Assembly: GCA_020354625.1 (NCBI GenBank)
Contig: CP070651.1
Location: forward strand, 3,811,587-3,875,586
Direction of reading: 5' to 3'
Source: Trueperaceae bacterium
GTDB lineage: Bacteria; Deinococcota; Deinococci; Deinococcales; Trueperaceae
Length of the DNA: 64,000 nt
The notes below the pieces were generated by a model. The model did not search any database, was not told where the DNA came from, and saw nothing but the letters and a program-made list of their open reading frames with translations. Below are positions 34,006 through 42,638 of the stretch, in pieces. Position 1 is the first letter of the stretch. Each line of letters begins with the position of its first letter. The position numbers and the translations under genes were made by a program.

Positions 34006-35142
34006 CTACCCCACCAAGTAACGCCTCGGGCTGAACAGCTCGAGCGCATGGCTCGTGGTACCACTCACGGCCAGATCGGCCATCATCTCCCCGACGACGC
34101 TGCAGAACTTGAAGCCATGCCCTGAGAAACCCGCGGCGAAACTCACCTGCGGGTAATCGGGGTGAGTGCCGATGATGAAGTGCTCGTCTGGACAATTGGT
34201 AAACATACAGGTCTTGAGCGTCATAGCAGGGCCGTCGGCTTCGGGGAAGTAGCGCCCGACACAGGCGCGCAGAACGGCTTCGTCGGCGGCGTGAACCGAG
34301 CGATCAATTCGATCGGGGTCGACTACCTCCTCTAGATGATGATAGAGCCCGATCTTGAACCCGGGGATCCCGTAGACCGGAAAGCCGTAGTAGCGCCCTT
34401 CGTCTACCTTTAGATTGAACACCGGAAACCGCTCGGGCGCGAAGATCTCCGGTCTATGCGGTTGAAACCAGCCGAGAACCTGCCGCTCCGCCTGAGCGTT
34501 GTCTCCTAAACCTGGGATGAGCGAGGAGGCCCAGGGGCCGGCCGTGATCACCAGGGAGCCGGCCTGGTAGCTCCCTCGCTCGGTCCGGACCGTGACTCCG
34601 GCGGTGGTCGCTTGCCAATCGAGCACCCTCTCCCGCGCCCGCACCTCAGCCCCGTGCGCCTGCGCCACCAGCACGTGGTCGACGATGCAACGTTCAGAGA
34701 GGAGAAAACCACCCTCTGCCTGAAAGAGTGCATAGTGGCCTTCGGGGAGCCGATAGCCTGGAAAGCGTTCCGCCAAATCATTGTGGTCGAGCACCTCGTG
34801 AGGGATGTTGTGCTCCAGACAGGATCGAAAGGAGCCCTGGAATACCTCGTCCTGCTCCGGACCAGCATCGATCGAGCCCGTGATGTACAGAATCTGTTCG
34901 CCCGTTTCCCACTCCAACTCCCGCCAAAGCTCGTAGGCCCGCTTTAACGGCGGAACGTAGGCGGGATCCTCGTAGTACGCCAAGCGGATGATCCTATTGA
35001 CCCCGTGCGAAGAGCCCTGGTCGTGGGGGACGTCGAAACGCTCGAGCCCCAACACGCGCTTGCCCCGCTTGGCAAGCTGGTACACGGTGGCACTGCCCAT
35101 CCCACCGACGCCGATGACGATGACGTCATACGGTTTCATCAT
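34006..35142 (-). CDS. FAD-dependent amine oxidase (sarcosine / N-methyltryptophan oxidase type)
   Basis: 378 residues. The dinucleotide-binding loop 'VIVIGVGGMGSATVYQLAKRG' begins near residue 5, and 'HDQGSSHGVNRIIRLAYY' is the flavin/substrate loop. The covalent-FAD cysteine of the monomeric oxidases is present in 'LKTCMFTNCPDEHF'. GGAGGCC lies before the ATG at 35142; the upstream residues to 35274 look non-coding. It would demethylate or deaminate an N-methyl amino acid with O2. Confidence 0.8.
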   Translation of the reverse strand: MMKPYDVIVIGVGGMGSATVYQLAKRGKRVLGLERFDVPHDQGSSHGVNRIIRLAYYEDPAYVPPLKRAYELWRELEWETGEQILYITGSIDAGPEQDEVFQGSFRSCLEHNIPHEVLDHNDLAERFPGYRLPEGHYALFQAEGGFLLSERCIVDHVLVAQAHGAEVRARERVLDWQATTAGVTVRTERGSYQAGSLVITAGPWASSLIPGLGDNAQAERQVLGWFQPHRPEIFAPERFPVFNLKVDEGRYYGFPVYGIPGFKIGLYHHLEEVVDPDRIDRSVHAADEAVLRACVGRYFPEADGPAMTLKTCMFTNCPDEHFIIGTHPDYPQVSFAAGFSGHGFKFCSVVGEMMADLAVSGTTSHALELFSPRRYLVG

Positions 35143-35294
35143 GGCCTCCATTCGTCTTCTGATCGCCCCGGTGGCCACCTCTTGGGTGACGCAGCACACT
35201 CCAGGCAATCGCCCGCCGTTTCGCGCATTTCTGTTATAACAGGAATCCAACAGATTACACCCATTTACTCCCAATCTGTTTGCGAGGAGGCATC

Positions 35295-35942
35295 ATGGCG
35301 GACGAACCGATCCACGAGGATCCACGGCAGCAACGGCCGACCGGCAGCGGCCTAGGAGAAATGGAGGGGCGGATCAGTCGCTTCGCAGAGCTGATCGAAC
35401 ACCCGATCCCGCTGATGTTCATCGATAGCCCGCTCCCCCACCACCAGCGCCTCAACTACGCCGTGATCGGAGACACCGCCAGCGAAAACCCCAACTTCAG
35501 CCCCATGATCACCACTCCGCACGGCTTCCAGATCGGCATGGTCAAGGCCGAGCCCGGCTGCGGCCCGGCCTACCACACCCACGATTACATCGAGTGCTTC
35601 GTGCCGTTGACCAATCACAAATGGCGCTTTTACTGGGGGCCGGAAGAAGACACCGTCACCCACGAAGCCACGATCGAGAAGTGGGACCTCATCAGCCTGC
35701 CGCCCAAGCTGTGGCGCGGCTTCGAGGTGGCTGAGGGAGAAGACGGGCCTGCGTGGCTCTTCGCAGTGCTCGAACCCCACGACGTCTTCGCATTCAAAGA
35801 CCCCTACTGGTCACCGTACGTGGTCAAGGCCGCCGAGCGGCAGGGTTACGTAGCCGACGAGGCCGGCAAGATGGTCAAGACCCCGGACGATGCAGCGGCT
35901 CTCGAGCAGGAAATCTTGAAACGGATCGGCAGTAGCCGCTGA
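35295..35942 (+). CDS. Cupin-fold protein
   Basis: 215 residues with GAGGAGG before the ATG. The cupin metal motif is 'GPAYHTHDYIECFVP' (HTHxxxE), with the second motif poorly conserved around 'LPPKLWRGFEV'. The long N-terminus (about 85 residues) is not recognised. It is followed 87 bp later by an aspartate-dehydrogenase gene on the same strand, suggesting a joint function. Confidence 0.6.
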   Translation: MADEPIHEDPRQQRPTGSGLGEMEGRISRFAELIEHPIPLMFIDSPLPHHQRLNYAVIGDTASENPNFSPMITTPHGFQIGMVKAEPGCGPAYHTHDYIECFVPLTNHKWRFYWGPEEDTVTHEATIEKWDLISLPPKLWRGFEVAEGEDGPAWLFAVLEPHDVFAFKDPYWSPYVVKAAERQGYVADEAGKMVKTPDDAAALEQEILKRIGSSR

Positions 35943-36029
35943 TAGGATCAAATAGATGAGAAAGGTCTTCGTTCGAGCCCCTTGGCGCAAGGTGCAGATT
36001 TCGGTTCGTCGCGATCTGGTGTGGTACTC

Positions 36030-36827
36030 ATGAGGCTCGGCCTGCTGGGCGCCGGCAGCATCGGCGGCACGGTGGCCAAAGCCGTGGCCTCAGGGCAACT
36101 GCCGGGAGTCGAGGTCGTTGCTGTGGCCGGTGCCTCCACACCCCCCTCTGAACGGGTCGAACGCATCGCCGCTCTGGTGGGCGCCGAGGCACTCGACGTC
36201 GGAGGCATGATCCAAAAGAGACCCGACTGGGTGCTGGAAGCTGCCGGCAACCAGGCCACTAAAACCTACCTCGTCCCCCTCTTGGATGCGGGCAGCGGGG
36301 TGATCGTGATGAGCATCGGTGCGCTCCTCGACGAGACGTTGCACCAGGAGATCCGCGAACGACAGCGCCGAGGAGGGAGGCTCATCACCCCGAGCGGCGC
36401 TATCGGCGGGCTCGACGCCGTGGCTGCCCTGAACGCCCGCGGGGGGCTTACCTCCGCCCGGATCACCACCACCAAGGCTCCCTCTGGACTCGAAGGGGCA
36501 CCGTATCTTCTCGAGCACGGCATCGAACTCCCTAATAACCGCAGTCTCACGGTGTTCGAAGGGACTGCGCGAGAGGCCGTCCAGGGCTTTCCCGCCAACG
36601 TCAACGTAGCAGCTGCCTTGAGTCTAGCGGGCCATGGCGCAGACAAGACGGTAGTACGGATTATTTCGGATCCTGCCACACCGCGCACCCGCCACGCCAT
36701 CGAGGCCTCGGGAGAGGCAGGTGTGGTGCGGGTCGAGATCGAAGCGAACCCGAACCCCGAAAATCCCCGCTCGTCGTACCTCGCCGCCCTGAGCGCAGTG
36801 GCGACGGTTCGCTCGTTGGTTTCGTGA
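36030..36827 (+). CDS. Aspartate dehydrogenase-like protein
   Basis: 265 residues. N-terminal Rossmann 'LGLLGAGSIGGTVAKAV' begins at the ATG, with the 'EAAGNQA' loop, 'PSGAIGGLDAV' catalytic block and 'PANVNVAAALSLAG' / 'DKTVVRIISDP' close to those of the L-aspartate dehydrogenase family (NadX type). It could make iminoaspartate for NAD biosynthesis or act in amine catabolism. No nadA or nadC is adjacent. The start at 36030 avoids a weak upstream extension. Confidence 0.75.
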   Translation: MRLGLLGAGSIGGTVAKAVASGQLPGVEVVAVAGASTPPSERVERIAALVGAEALDVGGMIQKRPDWVLEAAGNQATKTYLVPLLDAGSGVIVMSIGALLDETLHQEIRERQRRGGRLITPSGAIGGLDAVAALNARGGLTSARITTTKAPSGLEGAPYLLEHGIELPNNRSLTVFEGTAREAVQGFPANVNVAAALSLAGHGADKTVVRIISDPATPRTRHAIEASGEAGVVRVEIEANPNPENPRSSYLAALSAVATVRSLVS

Positions 36828-36879
36828 GATCTCTTTCCGCACGAGTGGGAGATCGAAGCGTGTTAGACGGCGAAAATAC

Positions 36880-36908
36880 TTGCTTTTCCGTCCGAAACGT
36901 AGTATGCT
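36880..36908 (+). promoter_or_regulatory. Cold-shock gene promoter candidate
   Basis: TTGCTT (36880-36885) and TATGCT (36903-36908) are 17 bp apart. The transcript would have a leader of about 95 nt, typical for csp genes, including a small hairpin CTCAC/GTGAG (36976-36989) before the ribosome site. Confidence 0.5.
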
Positions 36909-37011
36909 CACAGCGTTCCGGAAAAGTCATCGGTCTTTTTCGTAACTCGGGCGCGTGCTCGGTAAAGTTTTGTGTCTCACTAGAGTGAGGCAGTAAGGAA
37001 TTTGGTAAGGC

Positions 37012-37242
37012 ATGGCAACAGGAAAAGTAAAATGGTTTAGCAGCGAAAAAGGCTATGGCTTCATCGAGCAAGACGATGGTAGCCCCGACGTATTCGTGCA
37101 TTTCTCCTCGATCCAGGCAGACGGCTATCGCACTCTGAACGAAGGGGACGAGGTCGAGTTCGATGTAGAGCCTGGTAAGAAAGGTCCACAGGCGACAAAC
37201 GTGGCTGTCACCAACGCAGCGCCTGTCAGGCAGCGCTACTAG
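37012..37242 (+). CDS. Cold-shock protein (CSD)
   Basis: 76 residues, a single cold-shock domain. RNP1 'KGYGFIEQ' and RNP2 'VFVHFSSI' are intact, so it should bind single-stranded RNA/DNA as an RNA chaperone. A 14-bp hairpin follows. It has its own promoter candidate and a long leader, fitting post-transcriptional temperature control. Confidence 0.9.
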   Translation: MATGKVKWFSSEKGYGFIEQDDGSPDVFVHFSSIQADGYRTLNEGDEVEFDVEPGKKGPQATNVAVTNAAPVRQRY

Positions 37243-37274
37243 AGACCACGACGCAACAACTCCTACAGTTATAG

Positions 37275-37306
37275 CAACAGCGCTCAGCGTATGCTGAGCG
37301 CTGTTG
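37275..37306. terminator. Strong hairpin terminator after the cold-shock gene
   Basis: CAACAGCGCTCAGC and GCTGAGCGCTGTTG are exact 14-bp arms with a GTAT loop. It separates convergent genes and can serve both. No long T-run follows on the plus strand. Confidence 0.7.
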
Positions 37307-37360
37307 TCTGACATCCAGAACTTACATTACATCCTATTCTGAACCCGAAGACGAACCGGA

Positions 37361-38503
37361 TCAGGGATCTCGGTAGCGAATCCGGTAGACAATCCCCGCA
37401 AAGTCGTCAGATACCAAAAGCGATCCGTCCGAAAGTTCGTCGATATCCACCGGGCGACCCCACGGTCTCCCCCCTTGCAACCAACCCTTTGCAAACACCT
37501 CTTGCCGCAGCAGCTTACCCTCTTCATCAAACGCGAAGAGCGAAACCTGATACCCGACGGGCTCGCTGCGGTTCCAAGAACCGTGTTCGGCGACAAAAGC
37601 GACGTTCCGGTATTGTGCAGGGAACTGCTCCCCTCGGTAAAAATGGATCCCGAGCGGCGCCGAGTGAGCCTGGATCTTGGCGACCGCAGGCGTCATCTCC
37701 CGAGGCATCTCGCGCCCTGCAAACGCCGGACTCGGGGTGGTGTCCCCGCTGCTCGCCATATAGGGAAACCCGAAAAACAGGCCCGGCTCGGGAGCGCGCA
37801 AAAGCGTGTCGGCCGGAATATCGTCACCGAGCCGGTCCGCCCCGTTGTTGGTGAAGTAGAGAATCCCCGTCTCGGGGTGAAAATCGAGACCCACCGAGTT
37901 GCGAATCCCACTGGCATAGACTTCAAAACCGCTGCCATCGCGGTTTAGGCGGGAGATCGTCCCCATCGGGTCTTCTACCTCACAGATATTACAAGGCGCG
38001 CCGAGCGCTACGTAGAGCTTGTCGTCGGGACCGAGCGCAAGATAACGCCAGCCGTGCGCCCCATAGGCTGGTAACGACTGGTAGATAGGAATCGGTTCAT
38101 TCAGTCCCAGAGGATCGAACTCGGGCTGCGAGAAGCCGACAATGCGGGTGTTTTCGGCCACATAGAGCCAGCCGTCCTCGCTGACGGCGACCCCGTTGGG
38201 TACATTGAGACCCCGGGCGAAGGGGGCGACCGTCTCGACAATCCCGTCCCGATCACGATCAAGTACGGCGTATACACTGTCTCTTCGAGTTCCCACAAAA
38301 ACCGTATCCAGGACCCTACCGACTGCCAGCGAACGCGCCTCGGGAACACGGGCATACACCTCGATCGAAAACCCCGGAGGGAGGTCGATCAGCGGGAGGT
38401 TCGCCTCTACACCACCTTGGGCAAAGGCGGAGGGAGCCGCCGGCAGCAAAAACATGCAGGCAACCAAGGATATCCACTGCCACGAATGTTTCCACATCAG
38501 CAT
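37361..38503 (-). CDS. Secreted PQQ-type glucose/sorbosone dehydrogenase-like protein
   Basis: 380 residues with signal peptide ISLVACMFLLPAAPSAFA. Six-bladed propeller motifs of the GSDH family are seen: 'GWRYLALGPDDKLYVALGAP', 'GIRNSVGLDFHPETG', 'NNGADRLGDDIPAD' and 'RGEQFPAQYRNVAFVAEHGS'. It probably oxidises a sugar in the periplasm with PQQ. The ATG at 38503 gives the cleanest signal peptide; ATG 38560 with GAGAGG is possible and would add a short tail. Confidence 0.75.
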   Translation of the reverse strand: MLMWKHSWQWISLVACMFLLPAAPSAFAQGGVEANLPLIDLPPGFSIEVYARVPEARSLAVGRVLDTVFVGTRRDSVYAVLDRDRDGIVETVAPFARGLNVPNGVAVSEDGWLYVAENTRIVGFSQPEFDPLGLNEPIPIYQSLPAYGAHGWRYLALGPDDKLYVALGAPCNICEVEDPMGTISRLNRDGSGFEVYASGIRNSVGLDFHPETGILYFTNNGADRLGDDIPADTLLRAPEPGLFFGFPYMASSGDTTPSPAFAGREMPREMTPAVAKIQAHSAPLGIHFYRGEQFPAQYRNVAFVAEHGSWNRSEPVGYQVSLFAFDEEGKLLRQEVFAKGWLQGGRPWGRPVDIDELSDGSLLVSDDFAGIVYRIRYRDP

Positions 38504-38585
38504 CCATCCCCCCCAGACCAGCCGGTTCTCTATACCTCGCAACATCTTATCTGCCGACATACCTCTCACCTCGCCAGCGAACGCT

Positions 38586-38822
38586 TCACCCCAAACGGAC
38601 CACACAACCCCGGCCCTGAACGCCGACCTGTTTCACCGTTCCATCTTCAACCAGCACCGGTACGGTCGTCCCACCCCCGGTGAGTTCGACCATTCGCTCA
38701 AACGCTGCCCGGTCTTTTTCTACGTCATACTCGATGAAGCTAAGCCCCTGCCACTCTAGCTCCTCACGGAGCTCTGCGCTGTAGGGGCAGCTCAGCGTAC
38801 CGAAAAGCTCCAGAGTCGCCAC
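38586..38822 (-). CDS. Glutaredoxin-family protein
   Basis: 78 residues of thioredoxin fold. Active site CPYS (about 12-15), cis-Pro in 'TTVPVLV', and a 'GVQGRGC' tail. The tail Cys may be a third thiol. It lies 82 bp upstream of the secreted dehydrogenase and is on the same strand, but no joint role is shown. Confidence 0.75.
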   Translation of the reverse strand: MATLELFGTLSCPYSAELREELEWQGLSFIEYDVEKDRAAFERMVELTGGGTTVPVLVEDGTVKQVGVQGRGCVVRLG

Positions 38823-38892
38823 CGTGTACCTCCAAGCCCCACCATTATGACGTGAGTCGAGATCAGACTTGTGCCGGCTTCCGCTTCCCTAC

Positions 38893-39921
38893 TCAGCAGA
38901 TACGCGGCAACGGATCCCCCACCAGCATATCGACCACACGACTCCCACCGTATGGGGTCGTTGCCACCACGGTGCGAGGGTGATGCTCGGTAACCGATCC
39001 GATGCGCCGGGCGTCCTCTCCACCGGGGGTTCCGTGAAGGACGGTGAGCGTCTCTTCGAGATGCTCGGGGGCGACCACAGCGATGAACTGACCTTCATTG
39101 GCGATGTGGAGCGGGTCGAGGCCCAAGAGCTCGCAGGCACCACGAACGACATCCCGCACGGGAACTGCTCCCTCATCGAACGTGATCCCGAGGTTCGCGT
39201 CCCGTGCCAGTTCACTCAAGGCAGAAGCCACCCCGCCACGCGTGGGATCTCGCATCCAACGCAATCCCACCGCCACGCTGTCGATGAGACGCTCGACCAG
39301 CGGCCAGACACTGCGGGTATCCGAGCTGAGATCCGCCTCCAAATCGACCTCACCTCGGGCCAATAAGACGGTGATACCGTGATCCCCGATCGGCCCCGAA
39401 AGCACGATCTGATCACCCGGCCGCACCCGCGTTGGTGAGAGATCGAGTCTGGTATCGACCCATCCGATCCCCGCCGTCGTAAGGTAGAGCCCATCGGCCT
39501 TACCGTGCTCTACAACTTTAGTATCCCCAGCCACAACCGCGACACCGGCGGCCCTGGCGGCTTCGGATAGAGCCCGTACCTCGCGCTCGAGCACGTGCGC
39601 GTCCAAACCCGCCTCGAGAATAAACGTCGCCAGCAAGGCGAGTGGCTTGGCCCCCGAAACAGCCAAGTCGTTGGCCGTACCGTGAACGGCGAGCGTACCG
39701 ATGGAACCGCCCGAAAAAGACAGCGGACTCACCACGAAACTGTCGGTGGTGAGCGCCAGCTTCTGGCCACCGATCTCGATCACCGCCGCGTCATCGAGCG
39801 GAGCGAGTCCGGGGTTGGCGAGAATTGGCAAGAACAGCCCTTCGATCAGGCGGCGGCTGGCCTTGCCGCCCGCACCGTGGGCCATCTCGATCCGAGCATC
39901 GCGAAAACGGAGTTCTGCCAT
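38893..39921 (-). CDS. hypE: Hydrogenase-maturation protein HypE
   Basis: 342 residues of AIR-synthase fold. The N-terminus contains 'HGAGGKASRRLIEGLFLP' and the ATP site 'DDAAVIEIGG'. The C-terminus ends PRIC, the terminal Cys that carries the carbamoyl, then cyano group for the NiFe centre. The ATG at 39921 is the family start; upstream residues to 40053 are a non-family extension. HypD, which takes the cyano group, is not in this window, and no hydrogenase structural gene is near. Confidence 0.9.
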   Translation of the reverse strand: MAELRFRDARIEMAHGAGGKASRRLIEGLFLPILANPGLAPLDDAAVIEIGGQKLALTTDSFVVSPLSFSGGSIGTLAVHGTANDLAVSGAKPLALLATFILEAGLDAHVLEREVRALSEAARAAGVAVVAGDTKVVEHGKADGLYLTTAGIGWVDTRLDLSPTRVRPGDQIVLSGPIGDHGITVLLARGEVDLEADLSSDTRSVWPLVERLIDSVAVGLRWMRDPTRGGVASALSELARDANLGITFDEGAVPVRDVVRGACELLGLDPLHIANEGQFIAVVAPEHLEETLTVLHGTPGGEDARRIGSVTEHHPRTVVATTPYGGSRVVDMLVGDPLPRIC

Positions 39922-40000
39922 CTCCTTCAGCCCCGGATGGAGGCACGCTCGACAGCGTGCCGGAGCGACTCGCCCCTCTCCCGGTTGTGCTGCGCGAATG

Positions 40001-40231
40001 TCACCGGGGCTCAGGAATGCCGATAGCAACCCCCGCGTGCACAAGGAGCACATCCCCCGGACGTACCGACGGGGTGAAGTCGGTAGCGACCTTTTTTCTC
40101 TGCCCGAGCCGGTCTTCCACCAGGGCGTTTTTCCCCTCGAGCTTCAGCACCCGAACGGGTACGGCATTATCGCCACAGGTCTCACAACCATCCTGATCGA
40201 GCGTGCAGCTGCCGAAGCGCTCAAGCTCCAT
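40001..40231 (-). CDS. HypC/HupF-like hydrogenase-assembly protein
   Basis: 76 residues. A four-Cys N-terminus 'CTLDQDGCETCGD' and the closing 'RPGDVLLVHAGVAIG' match the second HypC-like protein found next to HypC in some lineages. The start at 40231 overlaps the hypC stop by 11 bp. The Cys-rich loop is not in ordinary HypC and suggests a distinct metal or redox role. Confidence 0.7.
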   Translation of the reverse strand: MELERFGSCTLDQDGCETCGDNAVPVRVLKLEGKNALVEDRLGQRKKVATDFTPSVRPGDVLLVHAGVAIGIPEPR

Positions 40232-40508
40232 CCTCGGGTCCCTCCAGCGTACCGTACCCTCGGACTTCCTCGAGCGCCCCTTCGGCCTCACCCATAAGGG
40301 TTAACAGGCGCATCTGCTCTTCGGCATCCTGAGAGCTGATCTTGCTCATGGCGAAGCCGACGTGGATCAGTACCCAGTCTCCCTGCTCGAGGCCGTCTTC
40401 GCGCAATAAGTCGACGTTCACACGGCGCCGCACACCGGAGACATCGACCACGGCGTAGTGACCCTCGTCGATAAACTCGGCAATCCTGCCCGGGATGGCT
40501 AAACACAT
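40221..40508 (-). CDS. hypC: Hydrogenase-maturation chaperone HypC
   Basis: 95 residues starting MCLAIPGRI, the invariant Cys2 and PGR of HypC/HybG. 'GDWVLIHVGFAMSKIS' is the family end motif. The C-terminal 25 residues after 'EEQMRLL' extend beyond the minimal fold. It is the first gene of a hypC-HupF-hypE set on the minus strand. Confidence 0.85.
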   Translation of the reverse strand: MCLAIPGRIAEFIDEGHYAVVDVSGVRRRVNVDLLREDGLEQGDWVLIHVGFAMSKISSQDAEEQMRLLTLMGEAEGALEEVRGYGTLEGPEDGA

Positions 40509-40601
40509 ACAAGATCCCCTGTCACCTTAGCCGTGTACCTCCACATGGAAAGAACCCACGTGAACGGTCACAACCCTTGCCACCGGCCCCTCCCGTCACG
40601 C

Positions 40602-41468
40602 TCATAGCGTCGCGACCGGCACGTTCTCCAGACGAGTCAACCAGTAGTGCGCATCGAAGCTGTCATCTCCGGTCAAAAAGCGCCATAACCGGACCCGATT
40701 AATGATTTCCAGCCGCCCGGCCGCTGCTTCGAACCAAGGCTCCTGGCGGCTGAGAATGGTCTGGATGTCGTCCTCATCACCCTGACCGGCAAAGATCTCT
40801 TGCGGGGCGTCGTAGCCTTCAACAAGGTCACGGGTGTTCCAAAGCCGCAATTGGCGCACCTGCGGGTTGAGCCGGACCTTGAACATGTAGCGTCGCCGGT
40901 CGGTCCTGTTCCGCCGCCCACAATGCCAGATACCGTGGTGCAGCACCAAGATCGAGCCCGCCTTGCAGACCATGGGGATCTGCCCCTGGAGGTTCTGATA
41001 GCGGGCGATATCCATCTCGTTGACCCGGCGAAAGTGACTACCGGGCAGAAGCAGGGTTCCACCCATTTCCAACGGTACATCGTGGGGGTAGTACATGAGC
41101 TGGACGTCGAACGCCATGCGGGTATCGATAATCGAATCGGCGTGCATCCCTTGGGCTTCCCCCTGGTTCGGCTCGCGCACGTGAACGGCGTCGTGATCGA
41201 ATAGCGGATCGGGGCCGACCAGGCTGTGTACGATGCCCTGGATTTCGGGCAGATCGAGAACCTTCCGAATGGCGGAGCCCTGATAACATTGCGAAAGCGG
41301 CGTCCCCGCCGGTGCGCCCTCGATGGTGCCGGCATCGATTTCGGCCATCACCATCCGGTTGAGCTCTTGGGGCACCAGCTCGTCAAACCGCAAGAAACCC
41401 CTCGCCACGAAGCGTGCCATCTGCTGTGAATCGAGCAGGTAACGCTCTTCGACCGCGGGACGTGTCAT
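40602..41468 (-). CDS. Phytanoyl-CoA dioxygenase (PhyH) family protein
   Basis: 288 residues with a double-stranded β-helix. The Fe(II) facial triad is visible as H-x-D in 'QGMHADSI' and the distal His in 'GIWHCGRRN', with a 2-oxoglutarate Arg following. The start at 41468 overlaps the upstream gene stop (TGATG), preceded by GAGGTG. It is the last gene of the second sugar ABC operon and may hydroxylate the imported substrate or a natural product. Confidence 0.75.
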   Translation of the reverse strand: MTRPAVEERYLLDSQQMARFVARGFLRFDELVPQELNRMVMAEIDAGTIEGAPAGTPLSQCYQGSAIRKVLDLPEIQGIVHSLVGPDPLFDHDAVHVREPNQGEAQGMHADSIIDTRMAFDVQLMYYPHDVPLEMGGTLLLPGSHFRRVNEMDIARYQNLQGQIPMVCKAGSILVLHHGIWHCGRRNRTDRRRYMFKVRLNPQVRQLRLWNTRDLVEGYDAPQEIFAGQGDEDDIQTILSRQEPWFEAAAGRLEIINRVRLWRFLTGDDSFDAHYWLTRLENVPVATL

Positions 41469-41746
41469 CAGATCACCTCCAATTTCTCGAAGAAGAACTC
41501 GTACTTCATAAACGACGTGGTGTATTCCTCTCCTGAAGCCGGAGGGATGAGCTGTGAGGCTTGGATGAGACGCCAACCGTCCTTCAGAGCGTCGAGACCG
41601 CTCTCGTAAGGCGGTTCGAGGCTGTCGCCGGTGGTGTGGCTCTCTCTACCCGTCCCATCGTAAACCGACCAACCTTTGACGCCGCTGTCGAGAGCGGACG
41701 TGGCCAAGTAGAGCACGAGAACTTTCTGACGCAGTTCAGATTTCAT
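41468..41746 (-). CDS. Small protein of unknown function, 92 aa
   Basis: The family is not recognised by name, but ends in the pattern 'TTSFMKYEFFFEKLEV', seen in small companions of sugar catabolism operons. Two helices and strands are likely; no membrane segment. It overlaps the PhyH start by 1 bp (TGATG), so the two are coupled. The start at 41746 avoids an unlikely basic extension. Confidence 0.6.
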   Translation of the reverse strand: MKSELRQKVLVLYLATSALDSGVKGWSVYDGTGRESHTTGDSLEPPYESGLDALKDGWRLIQASQLIPPASGEEYTTSFMKYEFFFEKLEVI

Positions 41747-41801
41747 AACCGACCCTTGCTTGTCCCCTATTATAGGCTCCCCGCTGCATCGATGCCCCCT
41801 C

Positions 41802-42638
41802 TTACCCCTTGACCGATCCAAGGGTCAGTCCCTTGACAATATAACGCTGGGCGATGAGCGCAAAGAGCAGCATAGGGATGATGGCGATGATCGAGGCCGC
41901 TGCGGTCTCCCCCCACTTCATGGCAGTGTAGCCGCGGAACGAGGCCACGCCGACGGTGATGGTCTGGGCTTTGGTGAAGGTGAGGGCCAGGGCGATGGTC
42001 AGTTCGTTCCAGATCCAGATGGCCGTCAAGATGGCGGTCGCAGCCAAGCCGGGTGTCGACACAGGGATATAGACATAGCGCAAGGTGCCCAGGTGCGTAC
42101 AACCGTCGATGCGGGCGGCGTCGTCGAGTTCTGCAGACACCTCTTTGAAAAAACTGCGCACCAGCCAGATCGCGAACGGTAGCGAATGAACCTGGTAGAT
42201 CAGTGCCAGACCGAAATGCGTATCGTAGAGACCCGTCTTCTGGTAGAGGATGTAGATCGGGATCGCGAACAAGAATTCCGGAAGCATATACGCCAACAGG
42301 AGCCAGATGCCGAAGAGGGGTTTGCCGCGGAAGCGAAACCGGTTCAGCCCATAGGCAGACGGTACCGCGATCGCCATCGCCAGAGCCACCCCGATAGCGG
42401 TAACGATCACCGTATTGGTAAAGGACTCCCGAAAGCTCTCATCCGCCCACACCGACCGGTAGTGGTCGAAAATGATCGGCGCCTGCAAGTTGGGGGGCAG
42501 ACTGAACGCTTCACGCTGAGAATGGAGCGAGATGTTGAGCACCCATACGATGGGGAAGGCGGGCACGAGAATGGCAGCCAAGGCGATCGCATAGAGCAGC
42601 AACTGGCGCAAGCCCCGTCGACTCCTCGGCCCGAACAT
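41802..42638 (-). CDS. Carbohydrate ABC transporter permease (MalG type)
   Basis: 278 residues, complete to the usual end 'QRYIVKGLTLGSVKG'. The EAA loop is 'DDAARIDGCTHLGTLRYVYI'. It overlaps the MalF-type gene by 1 bp. The intact tail gives a useful comparison with the TAG-shortened MalG-type gene at 27 kb. Confidence 0.85.
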   Translation of the reverse strand: MFGPRSRRGLRQLLLYAIALAAILVPAFPIVWVLNISLHSQREAFSLPPNLQAPIIFDHYRSVWADESFRESFTNTVIVTAIGVALAMAIAVPSAYGLNRFRFRGKPLFGIWLLLAYMLPEFLFAIPIYILYQKTGLYDTHFGLALIYQVHSLPFAIWLVRSFFKEVSAELDDAARIDGCTHLGTLRYVYIPVSTPGLAATAILTAIWIWNELTIALALTFTKAQTITVGVASFRGYTAMKWGETAAASIIAIIPMLLFALIAQRYIVKGLTLGSVKG

